The notes below the pieces were generated by a model, which worked only from the letters and a program-made list of their open reading frames with translations, did not search any database and was not told where the DNA came from. 64,000 nt of DNA from Bacteroidota bacterium. Lineage in GTDB: Bacteria; Bacteroidota; JABWAT01. Position 1 is the first letter of the stretch. The number at the start of each line of letters is the position of its first letter. Positions 8,513 to 17,571 of the stretch are shown in pieces. The DNA lies in the NCBI GenBank assembly GCA_020161835.1, contig JAIUNL010000016.1, forward strand, positions 1-64,000. Direction: 5' to 3'. A program made the position numbers and the translations under genes.

Positions 8513-9613
8513 ATGTTCAGAGGTTACAAATACAGAATATATCCAAATTGTGCACAAGCTGCTGTATTAAATCAGATGTTTGGAAACGCAAGATTTGTCT
8601 TTAATTGGGCCTTGATGATGAATCTCAACAACCTTCAGACCGAACAAAGAACCCTGTCACCCTTTTTAATTATGAAGGAGCTCACGCGGTTAAAAGAGAT
8701 ACCCGGATATGAATGGCTCAACGTATCAGTCATTCAAAGTTTACAGCAATCCATTGTAAATCAGAGCAATGCTTTCAAGCGGTTTCAGAAAAATAAGTCA
8801 GGGTTTCCGAAGTTTAAAAGCTGGCATAATCCCAGGTGCAGAGTTGGGTTTCCACAGAATACCAGAATTGATTTCAACGGGAACAAGATTTCAGTTTTAA
8901 AGTTAGGATGGATAAAGGCAAGAATCAGCAGGGGATTTAATGGCAAGATTAAGTCATCAGTCATTGAAAAAACACCGGCCGGAAAGTACTTCATATCATT
9001 GACTGTTGAGTTCCCAAATCCAATCGTAAAACAAAAGGCCATTAACCCTTCAACATCAGTTGGTATTGATACCGGTATGAAAACATTTGCAACGTTTTCT
9101 GATGGACGAATTATTGAGAACCCCAGGCATATCCATGCTCATAGGAAAAGACTTAGCATTCTTCACAGGAGGGTAAATAGCAAAATCATAGGAAGTGCCA
9201 ACAGGATCAAGGCAATTAGAGTCCTTGCAGTTCTTCATTCAACGATTGCTAACAGGCGGACTGACTTCCTGCATAAAGTGACGACGGATCTTGCCAGAAA
9301 TTATGAGACCGTAGTTTGCGAAGATCTGGATCTGCCAGCGATAATTCAGAAGTCTTATTTTTCCAGGGGTTTTTCTGATCTTGGGCTTGGGCAGTTTTAT
9401 GTACTGCTGAAATACAAGGTTGAACAACGGGGAGGAAACTTCATCAAGATTGGTCGTTTTAAACCCTCATCTAAAATGTGTTATTGTGGGCATATCGAAC
9501 ACGGTTTAAAATTGTCTGAAAGGAAGTGGACATGTAAACAATGTGGCTCAGTTAACGAGAGGGATTTACTTGCAGCAAAGAACATCCTGAAATACGGAAT
9601 GTCAATATATTGA
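8513..9613 (+). CDS. tnpB: TnpB, RNA-guided transposon-associated endonuclease (no TnpA)
   Basis: The 366-residue protein starts MFRGYKYRIYPN, the usual TnpB opening, preceded by GGAG. The RuvC-like catalytic acidic residues are visible: Asp186 (VGIDTGMKTFATFSDG), Glu270 (VVCEDLDLP) and Asp351 (NERDLLAAKNIL). A zinc-ribbon lies at residues 323-344, but the first knuckle reads CYC instead of the usual CxxC, with CKQC as the second. TnpB proteins cut DNA guided by an omega RNA made from the transposon right end; cleavage activity here is inferred from family. No Y1 transposase (tnpA) is adjacent, so this is a TnpB-only (IS1341-like) element that would need a transposase in trans. Confidence 0.9.
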   Translation: MFRGYKYRIYPNCAQAAVLNQMFGNARFVFNWALMMNLNNLQTEQRTLSPFLIMKELTRLKEIPGYEWLNVSVIQSLQQSIVNQSNAFKRFQKNKSGFPKFKSWHNPRCRVGFPQNTRIDFNGNKISVLKLGWIKARISRGFNGKIKSSVIEKTPAGKYFISLTVEFPNPIVKQKAINPSTSVGIDTGMKTFATFSDGRIIENPRHIHAHRKRLSILHRRVNSKIIGSANRIKAIRVLAVLHSTIANRRTDFLHKVTTDLARNYETVVCEDLDLPAIIQKSYFSRGFSDLGLGQFYVLLKYKVEQRGGNFIKIGRFKPSSKMCYCGHIEHGLKLSERKWTCKQCGSVNERDLLAAKNILKYGMSIY

Positions 9614-9708
9614 CAAATACACGGCTGGAGCGGCCGGGTGTGCCTGTGGAGATACTGTTAAAAACAGATTTTTTGAAGCAGGAATTATCGAAAGATAAAG
9701 TTCAATAT

Positions 9709-9750
9709 CTATGAATTATCATAGTTTACCCATGATTTGTAATCATGGGT
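9709..9750 (+). mobile_element. Subterminal hairpins, probable right end of the TnpB element
   Basis: Two adjacent inverted repeats lie about 100 bases after the tnpB stop. CTATGA(atta)TCATAG spans 9709-9724. ACCCATGATT(tgt)AATCATGGGT spans 9728-9750 and is a perfect 10-base stem with a 3-base loop. IS200/IS605-family ends carry such hairpins, and the omega RNA runs through the same region. The exact end, and hence the guide sequence, cannot be fixed without a second copy or an empty site. Confidence 0.55.
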
Positions 9751-9864
9751 GTAAATCAGGTTATTTAACGTGCTGGTCGATTTTGGAGAGATTCGTACGC
9801 AAGTAGGGATAAAATTTACCGGCACGTTTTAACCTGATTCTATAATTGACTCAATTCAAACGGC

Positions 9865-10233
9865 TTAGGAAACCTGAATTGATTTTTTAATGTATTCAAT
9901 GACAACTTTCTCCAGTACGGGCTTCACTTTTGCCATCGGAGTTTGTTTCAACGCCCACATTTTTATCTTCATGTAATCTTCATGTGGGATATCCAAAGTG
10001 ATACGAATCGGAGCCTGATTGATTGTTACTGCAGGAACAACTTCTTCTGTTTTTTTAGCTCTTCCCTTCCCTTCCCTGCTTTCTTCCTGAACTTTTTCAT
10101 TCAAAGTTTCAATCAGGGTTTCAGCAGATGCAACTTTCTCATCAAGCGGTGTTTGCTTTGGGAATCCAAGGGTAGCCATTCCGGTCGTTTTACCAGCTTT
10201 TTTTACAGGTTCAGTTTCGGTTGTCTTTCCCAT
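9865..10233 (-). CDS. Ribbon-helix-helix partner of ParA
   Basis: The 122-residue protein has a charged, Lys/Glu-rich N-terminal half and a C-terminal region, RITLDIPHEDYMKIKMWALK followed by a second helix ending VVIEYIKK. This fits a ribbon-helix-helix DNA-binding fold. The frame is open further upstream, but the ATG at 10233 lies one base after the parA stop codon, which fits translational coupling. Small proteins of this type act as the centromere-binding ParB/ParG partner in type Ib partition systems and often repress the par operon. Confidence 0.72.
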   Translation of the reverse strand: MGKTTETEPVKKAGKTTGMATLGFPKQTPLDEKVASAETLIETLNEKVQEESREGKGRAKKTEEVVPAVTINQAPIRITLDIPHEDYMKIKMWALKQTPMAKVKPVLEKVVIEYIKKSIQVS

Positions 10234-10234
10234 T

Positions 10235-10873
10235 TTATTTAGTCTCCATTGATTTATTGATTTCCAGGATGACGTTTGCAAATTCGTTGGCGGCAATCGG
10301 GTCTGTATACTCAGTAACGCCGAGTCCGGATGCAAGGCATTCTTTAAATGCCACCCGATTGCCCAATTTGGACTCCAGAATCGTAAACGGCATCTCACTG
10401 ATGACTTTCACCGTCTCGCGGCTGATAACGTTCCTGAAGTCAAATTCGTTGGGTAAAACGAAGGTCTTAATATTTTGGTTAACTGCGGTTGCCACATTGT
10501 AGGCTTCCATGAATTTTCCGGTTGCCCAAACATCCAGTGGACTTGGTTTAATTGGGATAATAGCAACATCCGTTATGGCCAGAATCGCTGAGGTTAACGG
10601 GTCCACACTGGGAGTTCCGTCAATTACAATCAGGTCATATTCCTTCTGGAAAACCCTGATGTTTTTTAGCAGGGCTTTGCTTTCCCTGATTGCCACGGTT
10701 GGAATATTCAATTGCTCGGATCCCCGAACCCCAAACCATGAGACAGCATTGGCGTTGGCGTCTGAGTCAATCAGCAGAACCCTGTATCCTGAGTGCCTTA
10801 AATAAACGGCAGTATTTATGGCAACGGTGGTCTTCCCTACCCCACCCTTCAATGAAACTGTTGAAAAAATCAT
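10235..10873 (-). CDS. parA: ParA-family partition ATPase
   Basis: The 212-residue protein has the deviant Walker A motif KGGVGKTT at residues 9-16. A LLIDSDANAN stretch follows near 33-44, then a Walker B-like DLIVIDGTP near residue 80. The length matches the short ParA proteins (about 200-220 residues, no N-terminal DNA-binding domain) of type Ib systems. These pair with a small ribbon-helix-helix protein, exactly the gene that follows. ParA forms ATP-dependent patterns on the nucleoid to position plasmids. The pair is divergent from tnpB and is likely transcribed from the promoter near 10900. Confidence 0.9.
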   Translation of the reverse strand: MIFSTVSLKGGVGKTTVAINTAVYLRHSGYRVLLIDSDANANAVSWFGVRGSEQLNIPTVAIRESKALLKNIRVFQKEYDLIVIDGTPSVDPLTSAILAITDVAIIPIKPSPLDVWATGKFMEAYNVATAVNQNIKTFVLPNEFDFRNVISRETVKVISEMPFTILESKLGNRVAFKECLASGLGVTEYTDPIAANEFANVILEINKSMETK

Positions 10874-10894
10874 GCTTACCTCATTGTTGACTTA

Positions 10895-10902
10895 CAAATA
10901 TA
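10895..10902 (-). promoter_or_regulatory. Probable parA promoter, -7 element
   Basis: On the minus strand TATATTTG matches the Bacteroidota -7 consensus TAnnTTTG, about 22 bases before the parA ATG. I see no clear TTTG about 20 bases further upstream, only TTGCG-like sequence, so the call rests on one half. Confidence 0.4.
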
Positions 10903-11140
10903 AGTAAATAAACGATAAAGCACGCAAGCAAGCGTGTAAGTGATACTACAAATGCATGTGTGATGTTACAAATACAGCAACATATATATGAATGTGTGCA
11001 CGTATATGCATGCACATAATGTAACGTGTGCAGTATAAATCAAGGCATTAATAGCACGTGCTAACGTGGCAATACTTATACATTGCATTAAGTATATAAG
11101 TATTAAATATTATAGGAACTAATCTGAATAGTCTGGCTTC
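10903..11140. other. Region upstream of parA with short repeats, possible centromere
   Basis: This AT-rich stretch is full of short alternating purine-pyrimidine runs and imperfect repeats. Examples are TACAAAT near 10946 and 10967 (as well as in the parA promoter), and pieces such as GCACGTGCTAACGTG near 11055. In type Ib partition loci the centromere often lies just upstream of parA, so this is the best candidate for a parC/parS site here. I cannot define a single repeat unit. Confidence 0.35.
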
Positions 11141-11144
11141 AATA

Positions 11145-11879
11145 AACCGGCACGCGTGCCGGTTGCAGGATTGCAAAGAAAATAACTATCCTAATTGTCA
11201 TAACTTACATATCCAAAGTTATAGTCGATCCCCGGTCTAAAAGTTACCCAATTAGACTCTAAAGGTTGTCGGTGAATGAAGTGAAAAAAAGTGATTTGAA
11301 ATGAAATAACACTAGCATTTCAGCGGACTTTTCCAGAACTCTGTTTGCAAGGATAAAGTAATGAATTCTCAGAATTGCCTCAAAAAAAAATGTCTCAGTC
11401 AAGATAACAGTAAGCGAGCAATTGACAGTGCAGAGTTACGATTTCGTCTCAAGAGTTAGTAAAAAACACTGTCAGTTGCTTGTTTTTGATTTTTGAGGAA
11501 TTGAAAAAGCTCAAAAAGGGCGATTTTAATGTTCGAAAAATATTTTTTTATTGTTTATCAGGGGGGAAATCGCAGTTAGAGTATATATAAATGCGGTTTT
11601 GCTCGGACTAACTATTTCCAAAAAGTACCTTGAATTATTAAGATTGCAGTTTTCTGCAGACAGAAAGTAAAAAAGTCAGTGAGCTAAAAGGGGAAAGAAA
11701 ATCCTGGATCCAGCAGATAATTTACTCGGTTGAGAAGGAGATCATATTCTGCGCAGGGTACGCAAAAATTTAATCAATTCCCTGAACAGAAATCTTAACG
11801 ATGAATCTTAGAAAAAGTACAGAACACCCGTCCTTATTTTTGTGAAGCAACAGAAGCAGAACAGGCACGCGTGCCGGTT
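11145..11879. repeat. Palindrome-bounded noncoding element, copy 1
   Basis: About 735 bases bounded by two copies of the palindrome AACCGGCACGCGTGCCGGTT (11145-11164 perfect; 11860-11879 with one mismatch). The inside is homologous along nearly its full length to 19417-20158 and has no long reading frame. The most conserved block, near 11632-11700, contains GATTGCAGTTTTCTGCAGAC (a hairpin with a TTTT loop). Other paired segments are GAGCAATTGACAGTG (about 11414) with CACTGTCAGTTGCTT (about 11468), and GCGATTT (about 11520) with AAATCGC (about 11567). The combination suggests a structured RNA or a nonautonomous mobile unit rather than a gene. Confidence 0.75.
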
Positions 11880-12235
11880 TATTGTCTTTCGGATCAATAG
11901 TATTGAATCAGTCAGGGAATCCCACCTATAAAGTATATTAATTTTTAGAGGACTATGACTTGAACAATCCAAAACTATTTAAGGTTACCAATTTAATTCA
12001 TTGACAAAAAGAAAATTTGGGGAATGAATGCTAATAAAACATAAACCTCAGGTTTTCTCCTTGTGTTCATTTACAAAAAGAAAGACTTAATCGAAAGTTA
12101 ATTACTTAATTTTGACCTTGGGTTGATTTTATGAAAACAGATATATATAATGGCATTTTAATAATATTGTAATATATCACTCCCTTCCTATGCAAATTTC
12201 TTTTGATTATTGCAAACAAAGTATTTGAGGTAATT

Positions 12236-15079
12236 ATGCGATTTTTTAGCACGCTTCTTTTTCTTTTTCTTTTACCTCTTTTTGGTAATACGCAAGGTTT
12301 AAAATTACCATACCCTATCATTTTTGTTCATGGTTTGGATAGTGACTACAAAACATGGGAAGAAATGATGTATTATATGAAGTTTAATTTCGGAGTAACA
12401 TCTTATAACTCAGGAGAAAGTGTTCTTCATTTTATTCCAAATGCCTACGGAAACTTAAGGAGTATAGAAGGGCCGGATGGAATATATGGCACCACTGATG
12501 ATGACGTCCTTTTTTTAACATTAGACGATAACGGAAATACTGTAAATACGATTAGTAATGGTAATTTATACCTTGTTAATTTTAAAAATTTCTGGAATAA
12601 GGATGCTGAAAACCCAAGAATAAAAATTCTGGATGGAGGAAGCCCTACGTTTGGGGGTATAGGAGAATCTGATGGAAATGAGTCAGCTATTATTAAGCAA
12701 GGGTATGCACTAAAAATTGCTATTAATAAAGTATTAGCAGCAACAGGGGCTGAAAGAGTAATTTTAGTTGGACACTCCATGGGTGGTTTAGCTATAAGGG
12801 AATATTTACAGCGAACTGATGAAAATGGATCTCCTAAATGGTGGGTTAATAAGGAAGATATTAGTGAAGGACACAAAGTTGCAAAAGTTGTAACAATTGG
12901 GACACCACATCTTGGGTCAAATTTGTTTGAGAATTTATCCATTTATGGAAAAAAATCAAATAGTGATAAAAACCCTTTAAAAACAAATATCCCTGATGTG
13001 AATTTATTTAGTGAAGCAATCCGGGATTTGCGTTACAATTATAATGACTTAGGGTTACAAGGCAGATATCTTTTTGGAGGAACGGAGAATGCTGGAGATT
13101 GGTATACCTTTGGCTTTCATAATTTTGATGTAAATTGTGATGGTGATCAATTGGATCTCGTTGTTGGTATAAATGAAGGTGAAGATGGTACAATTGATAA
13201 CCCTTCTATGAAATTACCAGTTACAAACATTAATTATATATGGATTACCTCCGATGATCACACCTGGGTTTATGAAAATGGTGGTGATTGGGTAGTAAAT
13301 CTCCATAGACAGTGGCTACATAAAAACAACAAATCATATCCACTCAATATATCAGACACCTTGTTAACCGATAAAGCACATTGGAATGAAACAAGTGATT
13401 GTTTAACTCTATTAAGAGGAATTGATGAACCTGAATTAAAAGAGTCCGCTTTTCCTATTCAATTAGGAGTTCGATATAGCGGAAATATTACTCCAAAATA
13501 TTCAGGAATAAACATTGATACTGATTGTTTTAAATTTAGTTTAACTAAGAACACTCACCTTTCGTTTTTTTTAAATAAATTCAATCCGGAAGAAGAAAAT
13601 GCAGGGTTAACAGGTTTTGAAATATTGAAATATTTAAATAACGAAATTGTTTACAAAGCAACTTTAATTGATGGGTCTTTTTCAGATTCTCTTCCTGCCA
13701 TAATCCCAAGCGGGGACTATGTACTTAAAATCTTAGGTTCAAGCGAAAATAAAACAGGGATTGGCGGATATATTTTCGAAGTTAAAGAAAAGTCTTCAAC
13801 TTACGAGCCGAACAATACCCAGGCCGAGGGAACGCTGATAGCAGTAGGTCTTGATGGACAGACGCATCAGATCGAGAATGGGAATGATGTGGACTGGTTG
13901 AAGTTTAATGCAGTAGCGGGGTATGGCTACCGGATCCAGCTTTTGGAGGAGACGGGAGTAAATGTAGAGACCCGTTTATACAATGAGCAGGGTAGTCAGA
14001 TTGGTGGTGCCTGGGGAGAAGACGGCTGGATACTGAGTCCGGTGAACGGTCAACTTTACATAAGGGTATCCCGTTCTTCATATTCAGCGGATATGGGGTA
14101 CTACCGTATCCGGGTTATCCCCTCGTTCTGGAACACAAGTCCGTCGCTGAGCTGGGATGAGTGGATGGAACCGAACAACAGTGAAAAGGAAGCTTTTCCC
14201 GTTTCTGCTCCGGGTCAAGTAATAGAGGGTAAATTTGATGGGTCAAATCCTTCCGACTGGATCCAAATTAAACCTCAAGTAAATAATATTTACACTATTA
14301 CTATTTTAGAAGAATCAGGCGTTGATGTGCGTTTTAATATATTCTATGCTACAAATTCCCAAATGTCATACTCAGCAATAAAAACGGGAATAAACAGTTC
14401 ATACGATTTCACACCTTTGGTTAGTGGAACCTACCTGCTTCAATTTTATCAGAATGGCAACAATATTGGGAAATATTCTTATTCAATATCTGGCGGAGTG
14501 CTTCCTGTTGAATTATCTGAAATGAAGTGTTTCCAAACTGGAAATCATGTCATGTTACGATGGACAACAATAAGTGAAACCAATAATGCCGGCTTTGAAA
14601 TTGAGATTTTCGATTCAAGTCTTTCAACACCAGATTGGAAAAAGGTGGGTTATGTTTCAGGTCTCGGTACAACAACCCAGGAGGTGAAATATGAGTTTTC
14701 GTACAAACTGACTGGGAAACAAAATAGATTGGATCTGCGTTTGGTTCAATTAGATTTGGATGGAACCAGAAAAATGCTAAGGGAAATTGAATTCAAGGTA
14801 GATGAACATGAAAATGTTTTTTTTGGTGCCCTATATCCAAATCCTACCAATGGCAGCATTACAATTCCATTTTATTTTCCTGAAAGATCAGCTATAGAAA
14901 TAAAAGTAATAAATATACTGGGACAAGTTATAAAAACAACACAATTAGGGGTTGAAAAAGGGTATTCAGAATATCAATTTCATGACCCAGTCATTTCTTC
15001 AGGTACTTACTTTATTATCGCTACTGAATTGGGTTCAAAAAAAGTACTATCAAAACAGAAAATTGTGTTTATTAATTAA
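12236..15079 (+). CDS. Secreted alpha/beta-hydrolase (lipase-like) with PPC-like modules and T9SS sorting domain
   Basis: The 947-residue protein starts at ATG 12236, preceded by GAGG; the open frame begins earlier at a TTG without such a site. A signal peptide covers about residues 1-20. The hydrolase domain has the oxyanion region IIFVHGLDSDY (residues 28-38) and the nucleophile elbow GHSMGG with Ser181. The catalytic Asp and His are probably within DLVVGINEGEDG and SDDHTW. Beta modules similar to pre-peptidase C-terminal domains follow (YEPNNTQAEG and MEPNNSEKEA starts). A domain beginning PVELSEMKC precedes the end of the protein. The last 85 residues (YPNPTNGSITI ... GTYFIIA) are a type A T9SS sorting signal, so export through the outer membrane is expected. 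Substrate is unknown. Confidence 0.82.
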   Translation: MRFFSTLLFLFLLPLFGNTQGLKLPYPIIFVHGLDSDYKTWEEMMYYMKFNFGVTSYNSGESVLHFIPNAYGNLRSIEGPDGIYGTTDDDVLFLTLDDNGNTVNTISNGNLYLVNFKNFWNKDAENPRIKILDGGSPTFGGIGESDGNESAIIKQGYALKIAINKVLAATGAERVILVGHSMGGLAIREYLQRTDENGSPKWWVNKEDISEGHKVAKVVTIGTPHLGSNLFENLSIYGKKSNSDKNPLKTNIPDVNLFSEAIRDLRYNYNDLGLQGRYLFGGTENAGDWYTFGFHNFDVNCDGDQLDLVVGINEGEDGTIDNPSMKLPVTNINYIWITSDDHTWVYENGGDWVVNLHRQWLHKNNKSYPLNISDTLLTDKAHWNETSDCLTLLRGIDEPELKESAFPIQLGVRYSGNITPKYSGINIDTDCFKFSLTKNTHLSFFLNKFNPEEENAGLTGFEILKYLNNEIVYKATLIDGSFSDSLPAIIPSGDYVLKILGSSENKTGIGGYIFEVKEKSSTYEPNNTQAEGTLIAVGLDGQTHQIENGNDVDWLKFNAVAGYGYRIQLLEETGVNVETRLYNEQGSQIGGAWGEDGWILSPVNGQLYIRVSRSSYSADMGYYRIRVIPSFWNTSPSLSWDEWMEPNNSEKEAFPVSAPGQVIEGKFDGSNPSDWIQIKPQVNNIYTITILEESGVDVRFNIFYATNSQMSYSAIKTGINSSYDFTPLVSGTYLLQFYQNGNNIGKYSYSISGGVLPVELSEMKCFQTGNHVMLRWTTISETNNAGFEIEIFDSSLSTPDWKKVGYVSGLGTTTQEVKYEFSYKLTGKQNRLDLRLVQLDLDGTRKMLREIEFKVDEHENVFFGALYPNPTNGSITIPFYFPERSAIEIKVINILGQVIKTTQLGVEKGYSEYQFHDPVISSGTYFIIATELGSKKVLSKQKIVFIN

Positions 15080-15136
15080 GAAAACAAGAATAATTGGTAA
15101 GATTGTTGGGATATTACTTCGGTAGTTAAATAAAAT

Positions 15137-15160
15137 TACAATCCTGCTTGCAGGATTGTA
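15137..15160 (+). terminator. Hairpin downstream of the lipase gene
   Basis: TACAATCCTGC and GCAGGATTGTA are perfect 11-base complements separated by TT, about 57 bases after the lipase stop. The stem is strong, but no run of T follows it, so it may be a terminator or an RNA-stabilising hairpin. Confidence 0.5.
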
Positions 15161-15476
15161 TCGAAGACTTTGAATTCTATTTATCAGCTGGAGTATTATT
15201 ATCCATCCATCTTTTAGGATAGATGAATTCGTCGAAGAAGGATTTTTAATGTCAATATACGTTTTTACTTGTCCGCTGGTAAGCCGAATTCCCATCCCAA
15301 ACAAAGTAATTGTGAGAGATTCAACAGTATACCTTGAGAGCACCCACATAATTAACATGAAATTAATTATGTGACACTAAACTAGTGATGCGCTTTGTAA
15401 ACCCCTGAATCATTTAATGGCAATACTATTCCATTGTTGAACGAACCAATCTGTTCCTTATCCATTTGAGTTCTTT
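15161..15476. other. Intergenic, no gene seen
   Basis: An AT-rich stretch between the lipase gene and the convergent membrane-protein gene. A minus-strand frame of about 100 codons exists here, but it overlaps the lipase end and shows no recognisable domain or ribosome binding site, so I do not call it. Confidence 0.4.
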
Positions 15477-16121
15477 TCAGACTGTTTTAGGGTCAGATTG
15501 ACTTTGTGTATTTTGACCAATCAGGCTTGTTACCAAGTCGCCCACTCTCTGGACTTCTTTTAATCCAAATTTTGGTGTCTCTTTTACCGCAAAGCCTACC
15601 ATACCTCTCGGACAATCCACAGAAACAAAAACGAAACCATAATTTGTATACTCAATCATCATTAAAACATACACAACCAATAGTACAAATGCTCCGATTA
15701 GTAACAATGGCATCATTATTGAAAATAATAAGGTTATTACTGTACAAATTCCAATAAATATTGCATTCCAAAGAAGCAGAAACGGCTTTAATCTGCCGAA
15801 TTTAACAGACCTGATATCATTGTATGAGATATCATAATTTAAATAACCGTGCTTTGGTATTCTGATTTCAATGTGATCTTTCATGAATATCATTTTGGGA
15901 GGGTTGCGGTTATATTTTGGTGCAGGAACAAACACAACTTCACATGGAGCACTTTCGGATTCAGGTGCACCAAAATTTACTGTCTCAAGCAAAACCATAG
16001 AAAAAGGCTTTGGTGCTTTTAAAGGGGGTTTTACATTTTGTGAAATAATGAATCCAATGATAAAATAAATTAAACCAAAAATTATTTCTGATATAAATAT
16101 AACCTTTAAAACATTTTCCAC
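15477..16121 (-). CDS. Membrane protein, unknown
   Basis: The 214-residue protein begins at a GTG with AAAGGA upstream. It has an N-terminal membrane span (about residues 7-27) and a soluble loop of about 85 residues containing KMIFMKDHIEIRIPKHGYL. A hydrophobic hairpin follows at about 115-160, then a soluble C-terminus. The layout resembles small bacterial proteins with a PH-like beta domain between membrane segments, but I do not recognise a named family. It is the last of a minus-strand run (17069-17374, 16321-16776, this gene) separated by gaps of 200-300 bases, so the genes are probably not one tight operon. Confidence 0.6.
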   Translation of the reverse strand: MENVLKVIFISEIIFGLIYFIIGFIISQNVKPPLKAPKPFSMVLLETVNFGAPESESAPCEVVFVPAPKYNRNPPKMIFMKDHIEIRIPKHGYLNYDISYNDIRSVKFGRLKPFLLLWNAIFIGICTVITLLFSIMMPLLLIGAFVLLVVYVLMMIEYTNYGFVFVSVDCPRGMVGFAVKETPKFGLKEVQRVGDLVTSLIGQNTQSQSDPKTV

Positions 16122-16320
16122 TACAACATTTTCCTTTTAAATAATTGTTAAAAGATTGAGTCAACTCCGAAAAGTATTTTTCCATAGAAGTGGCCTTTAT
16201 TGTTATTCTGAGTTCCAAAAATCACAAAAAAGTGGGCTTTCGGTTTGGACATAAGATAAGAATTTCCAAAGTCGCAAAAATTGTTATGGAGACAACACAT
16301 TTTATAAAGTTCTACACATC

Positions 16321-16776
16321 CTAACCCAAATCTTTATTAACTTCATCTGCTGCTTTTCTTCTATACAGCTCATGTTGAACTGCTTCGTGTACACACTTTT
16401 TATTAACTGGATTCAAATAGGTTCCTAAGGATTTTGCAACAACCAATGCAGCAGGAATTCCAATTATTGAGATAAAAAGAAGTGCAACCTGAAACACTGC
16501 ACCAATTGCAAAAAGCAACCCAAACGGCAAGTAAATGACCATTACGATGGTTGAATAAACTTTCCAAGCTTTATTTTGTTCGACATTGAGATCTGACTTA
16601 CTTACCATTGCTTTGCCAAATGGCCAAAACAAAAATTTACCGTATTCCATTAGCCCGAGACCAATAGGGGCTGCTACGACGGTAATTGTTAATAGCAAAC
16701 CAAGCAAAAATACCAGGATTGCATTAATAAATCCTAAAAAAGGAACGTGCCAAAGAATATTACCAAGCGTTTTCAC
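16321..16776 (-). CDS. YccF-family inner membrane protein
   Basis: The 151-residue protein starts at GTG 16776 after GGGAG. It shows the YccF pattern: TLGNILWHVPF at the N-terminus, a hydrophobic stretch with TVVAAPIGLG, then KFLFWPFGKAMV. A second hydrophobic half (VIYLPFGLLFAIGAVFQVALLF) follows. YccF proteins are small multi-span membrane proteins of unknown function. A charged tail of about 30 residues follows the last span. A damaged copy lies 800 bases upstream on the same strand (17572-18013). Confidence 0.75.
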   Translation of the reverse strand: MKTLGNILWHVPFLGFINAILVFLLGLLLTITVVAAPIGLGLMEYGKFLFWPFGKAMVSKSDLNVEQNKAWKVYSTIVMVIYLPFGLLFAIGAVFQVALLFISIIGIPAALVVAKSLGTYLNPVNKKCVHEAVQHELYRRKAADEVNKDLG

Positions 16777-16929
16777 AGCTTTAACTCCCAGTTTCTATGA
16801 AATTATTTTTTCTTTTTTTGCCAGTAACATTTTGGAATAAACACTGCTATCACAGAATAAAGTTATATTGTGAGTCTTTTATTTCCGCATTTTTAATACC
16901 AATGTGCACCTCAAAAAACTTATTATTTT

Positions 16930-17045
16930 CCTTAAAATGGATGAACTTCGCAGAACTACGTTAGCCCAATCCCCGAAAGTATTCGGGGCAGGCTAATTCG
17001 AGGATGACATTGTTGAGGTTTAAGAGGTGCTCTGAACGTTACACC
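16930..17045 (+). repeat. Dispersed repeat, copy in plus orientation
   Basis: Two blocks here recur in reverse orientation at 22206-22380: GAACTTCGCAGAACTACGTT near 16943 and GAGGATGACATTGTTGAGG near 16999. Between them copy 1 has the hairpin CCCCGAA(agta)TTCGGGG at 16971-16988, enclosed by TAGCC/GGCTA. The other copy has a different inverted repeat at that place. It looks like a short nonautonomous repeat with a variable middle. Confidence 0.55.
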
Positions 17046-17068
17046 GAAATTCCAAGGAATCACTTATA

Positions 17069-17374
17069 TTAAATTTCCTTTTCTTCATTTATTTGTTCTG
17101 GTTGTTGTGATTTTATATCAGAGTCATTTGAAGATTTTCCATCACGACGTAGTGAAATACCCCCCATTATTAATAAAACCAAGCCAACCAAGAACAGTGG
17201 CACACTTAAAACTACAGCCCAATTTGCAATTATTGGCATCATGCCACCATATCCAAATGCACTCGAAAACATTGCATTTGGATTCATTTTAAAATAGATA
17301 TATCCTGAAATATATAATATTACTGAAAGACCAGACACAATAATACCAATTCTTAATATCTTTTTACTGTTCAT
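17069..17374 (-). CDS. Small two-span membrane protein, unknown
   Basis: The 101-residue protein starts at ATG 17374 with AGAGGATC upstream. Two membrane spans are clear (about residues 7-28 and 47-72), separated by a short loop rich in Met, Gly and Ala. The C-terminus after MGGISLRRDGK is hydrophilic. I do not recognise the family. It lies between the intact and the damaged yccF copies. Confidence 0.55.
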   Translation of the reverse strand: MNSKKILRIGIIVSGLSVILYISGYIYFKMNPNAMFSSAFGYGGMMPIIANWAVVLSVPLFLVGLVLLIMGGISLRRDGKSSNDSDIKSQQPEQINEEKEI

Positions 17375-17571
17375 TTTTGATCCTCTTTTCTAATAGTTGA
17401 TTATATTTTTAATGCCTCAACAAAACTGATTTAAATATTCATTATCCATGATTAACCTCTATCTGAGGTGGTCCACTACAATAGAAAGTCGCAATTGGAA
17501 ATTATGGTGAGGTAATTAAGATACCATTTTTTGGCTTAATCGTATAAATTAAAAATAAAATTACCACCCCC

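Noticed and set aside
15050-15358. Minus-strand frame of 102 codons after the lipase gene
   Set aside because: It overlaps the lipase end and a strong hairpin, and has no recognisable domain.
15985-16218. Minus-strand frame of 77 codons overlapping the 15477-16121 gene
   Set aside because: It is a shadow frame of the membrane-protein gene, without its own start signal.
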